This document shows positions 50,501 to 53,500 of a stretch of 64,000 nt of DNA, one piece after another. Numbering within the stretch: the stretch's first letter is position 1; each line of letters starts with the position of its first letter. Both the position numbers and the translations under genes were made by a program. Under the pieces are notes generated by a model, which saw only the letters and a list, made by a program, of their open reading frames with translations, was not told the origin of the DNA and ran no database searches. The DNA is taken from assembly GCA_947561585.1 (NCBI GenBank), contig CANNZV010000852.1, positions 62,001 through 126,000 on the forward strand. The letters are read 5' to 3'. The stretch is from Caprella mutica. Its lineage: Eukaryota > Arthropoda > Malacostraca > Amphipoda > Caprellidae.

Positions 50501-53500
50501 GTATATTGAACAATAATTTCAACTTCTAAGTAATTAGAAACAAGAACGAATTGAGATAATCTATCTCACATTAACTTTAAATTATGACTTAAATACACTG
50601 CAATTAACTAAAGAGCTCTGACAATTATTAATATATTAACCAGTTATGTTCAAAAAAACAATTTAAAGAATGTTATTGAGACAGAATTCATTGGCTAGTA
50701 GAGTCATGAGGAGCATTTGTATGCTTCATTTTGATATGCCTATTCAAATCTCCCTTAAGAACAGTGCTGAAAGAACAGTAAGTGCAAGTGTGGGGTTTGA
50801 CACCAGTGTGGTACATACAATGTCTGATATAGTAACTTTTGAATGGAAATGCTTTATTACACACATTACAAACATAAACTTTAGAGTTTTCTCTGTGCCT
50901 GTCTAAATTGGAGACATAGTTCACTCTATCAAAATAGAGTTCCTTTTGGTCGGTAAGTAAAGTGGCAGGTGATTGACCGAAGTGGCGCATCTATAAGAGA
51001 AAAACAACAATGACTCGTATGGTCAAATGGAGCATTCCACTTCTCAAAGAGGGAAAGGAAGAGGCTAAACACTAACATGAGAATCATAATTGCAGAGGAG
51101 GTGTTCCATCGTGACTACTATAGTGCATGGCCCGAATATGGTTCTTGAGGTTATTAGACTGATTTGCTCGATAAAGGCAGTGTGGACAAGCATATGGCTT
51201 CTCTCCAGTGTGAGTCATGTAGTGTCTGCGCAAATTGAAGGAGTTCTGATAGCTCTTCATGCAGACGGGACAATTGAGAGTTTTAGAGCCTAGAGGCCTG
51301 AACTTCATAGCACCAGAGGAGATGCCGTATCGAACTTGTCGTCGTCCAACAGCATTCTGCAAATCAGATTGGCTGTTTGTGTCTTGTAATCTAGTTGCAC
51401 CATTTGAACATCCCAGCAAGCCACTTCATATTAGCGATGTAATTAAAAAGAGCTAGATCAATCCATCAGAAGCCATATTAGACTAAGGATAACCAATCAT
51501 AGATGAAGAGCAAGAACACAACTGGCCTCAGCCATCGATTGGAAATAGTAACGATTCAGTCAAGAATGAACGGAAAAACGAAATGGACACCACGAGATTG
51601 AAAACTGTGGTTGGGGAGGTGAAGAAAACAGCTCGATACTTTAACAGTTTATTGCTACAATCTTGCAGTGGTTCTTATTTCTAAATTATTAAAATATCAA
51701 ATCATAAAACTTCTTAAATTATCATTTGAAAATATCCCGCGCTGATGTTATCATAGTTGAATAGTCTACACTCTAAATTAAGACGAAAAGTATTCTGAAT
51801 AATAGTTTTGAAGGTAAACGATTGCAAATGGAGTACAAACCTGCATTCTGCCTCCCCCCCTTCCTCTCCAGCACAATTCATTTATAATCACAATAATTGC
51901 CAATAAACATGATGAAATGAGAGGATAGAGAGAGAATGAGAGGAAAGAGAAACCAAACACCAGAGAGAGGAAATGAGAGACTGAGGGAGAAGTGGTTTGC
52001 TGGGAGTACAGAATAAAATGCGAGCAATTGCTCAGTTTGTGGTTACTAGTTACGTCCACACTTTTATATAGTGACTTGAGAAGAAATTTGATGAATAGTG
52101 AAGTGAAGAGTAACCACACTCTGAGGACATCATTTCAATATATCAAAATTTCAATGCAGCACCTTTCATCAAAGTAGATAACAGTGGAAATTTAACGTTA
52201 AGCTAGCGAAGATATAATTTGATTCAAATTTAGGCTTTGAACGTGGTACAAGATTTACTAATTCACTGTATATAACATTTGATGAAAGGTGAGTTTAAGA
52301 AGTGAAAAGTACAGCTCAATAAACAAATGGAAATGCATCAAATAGAGGAAATTTAAAACACTTTGTTGTAAAGTACAACATTTCGTTCCAATTAAAATTA
52401 TTCTGCATGAATTGTTTCTAATTCAATCCATTATTCATTATTTCTGTAGAACATCAAAATGAAAGTAATTTAATTATTTTATGATCTATCATTATGTAAA
52501 GGGATTAAGTGTTATAAATTATGTATAATTAGTCTGATATTCGCAATAGAGATGGAATTGTGAAGACATTTTGATTTACAGTCATCTTGAGGTACATAAG
52601 AATTTTCTAAATAAGATCACAGAAAAAGCTGATAGATGAAGACAGGATGCATTTCCATTTGTTTTAAAATATTGGCAATTGCATTTATTAAGAAGAATCA
52701 CACTGAACATACAGATTTAACCCAATTATAGGAGACACATTTGAATAAATTCCAATACATTTACATAAAAAAATTATTTTAGTTTTAAAAAGATGTAACT
52801 GAGCACTCAACATTCAGAAGTTGAATATTTTTTTCAAAAATCAAACATAGCATTATCTAAAATGTTTCTATTTTACAATAATAGCATAATTAGCAGTTCT
52901 AAAGGTCAGTGCGAATCTCCTTATAAATGCATCACCACTAACAGAAAAATAGGCAACACTCACCACAGGTTGCTGTTGACTGCCACCAGCGGAGAGAGAA
53001 GGATCACCTTCTCCAGTGTAGTCTCCCTGAAGGAGGAGAACAAAGGTATTGTCAATTGAGGAAATACTAAACAAGTATTATCTAGCGGTTATTCAAACTC
53101 ATTGTTAAAGGTACTTTAGGTTTCAACTTTTTATAAAATTGAATCAACTTTGAAGGCTACCGAGCAAAAAAAATTAAAATTAGAAATGAAACTTTTTGCC
53201 CACATAAAAAGGTGACAGCTCAAACATCAGAAATTAAAAGGATACTATAGTCTTAAAAATACTATTCCTTAACGGATAAGTTTTCTTTAGGGTTTTGTTT
53301 TTGAATGTATTAACTCATTGATTGGATATGGAGAATGACCACTTGAATGCATAAGGGAGAGTGCCACCCCTGACCAGGTCTTCAAAAATCATGAAATTTG
53401 CAGTACAACATACTAGCAGATACAACAAACTACAATACACCCATCTATGCCGAGAGTTTCAAAGTTCTTATTATTTGATATGTAATTAATTCAACTCATA

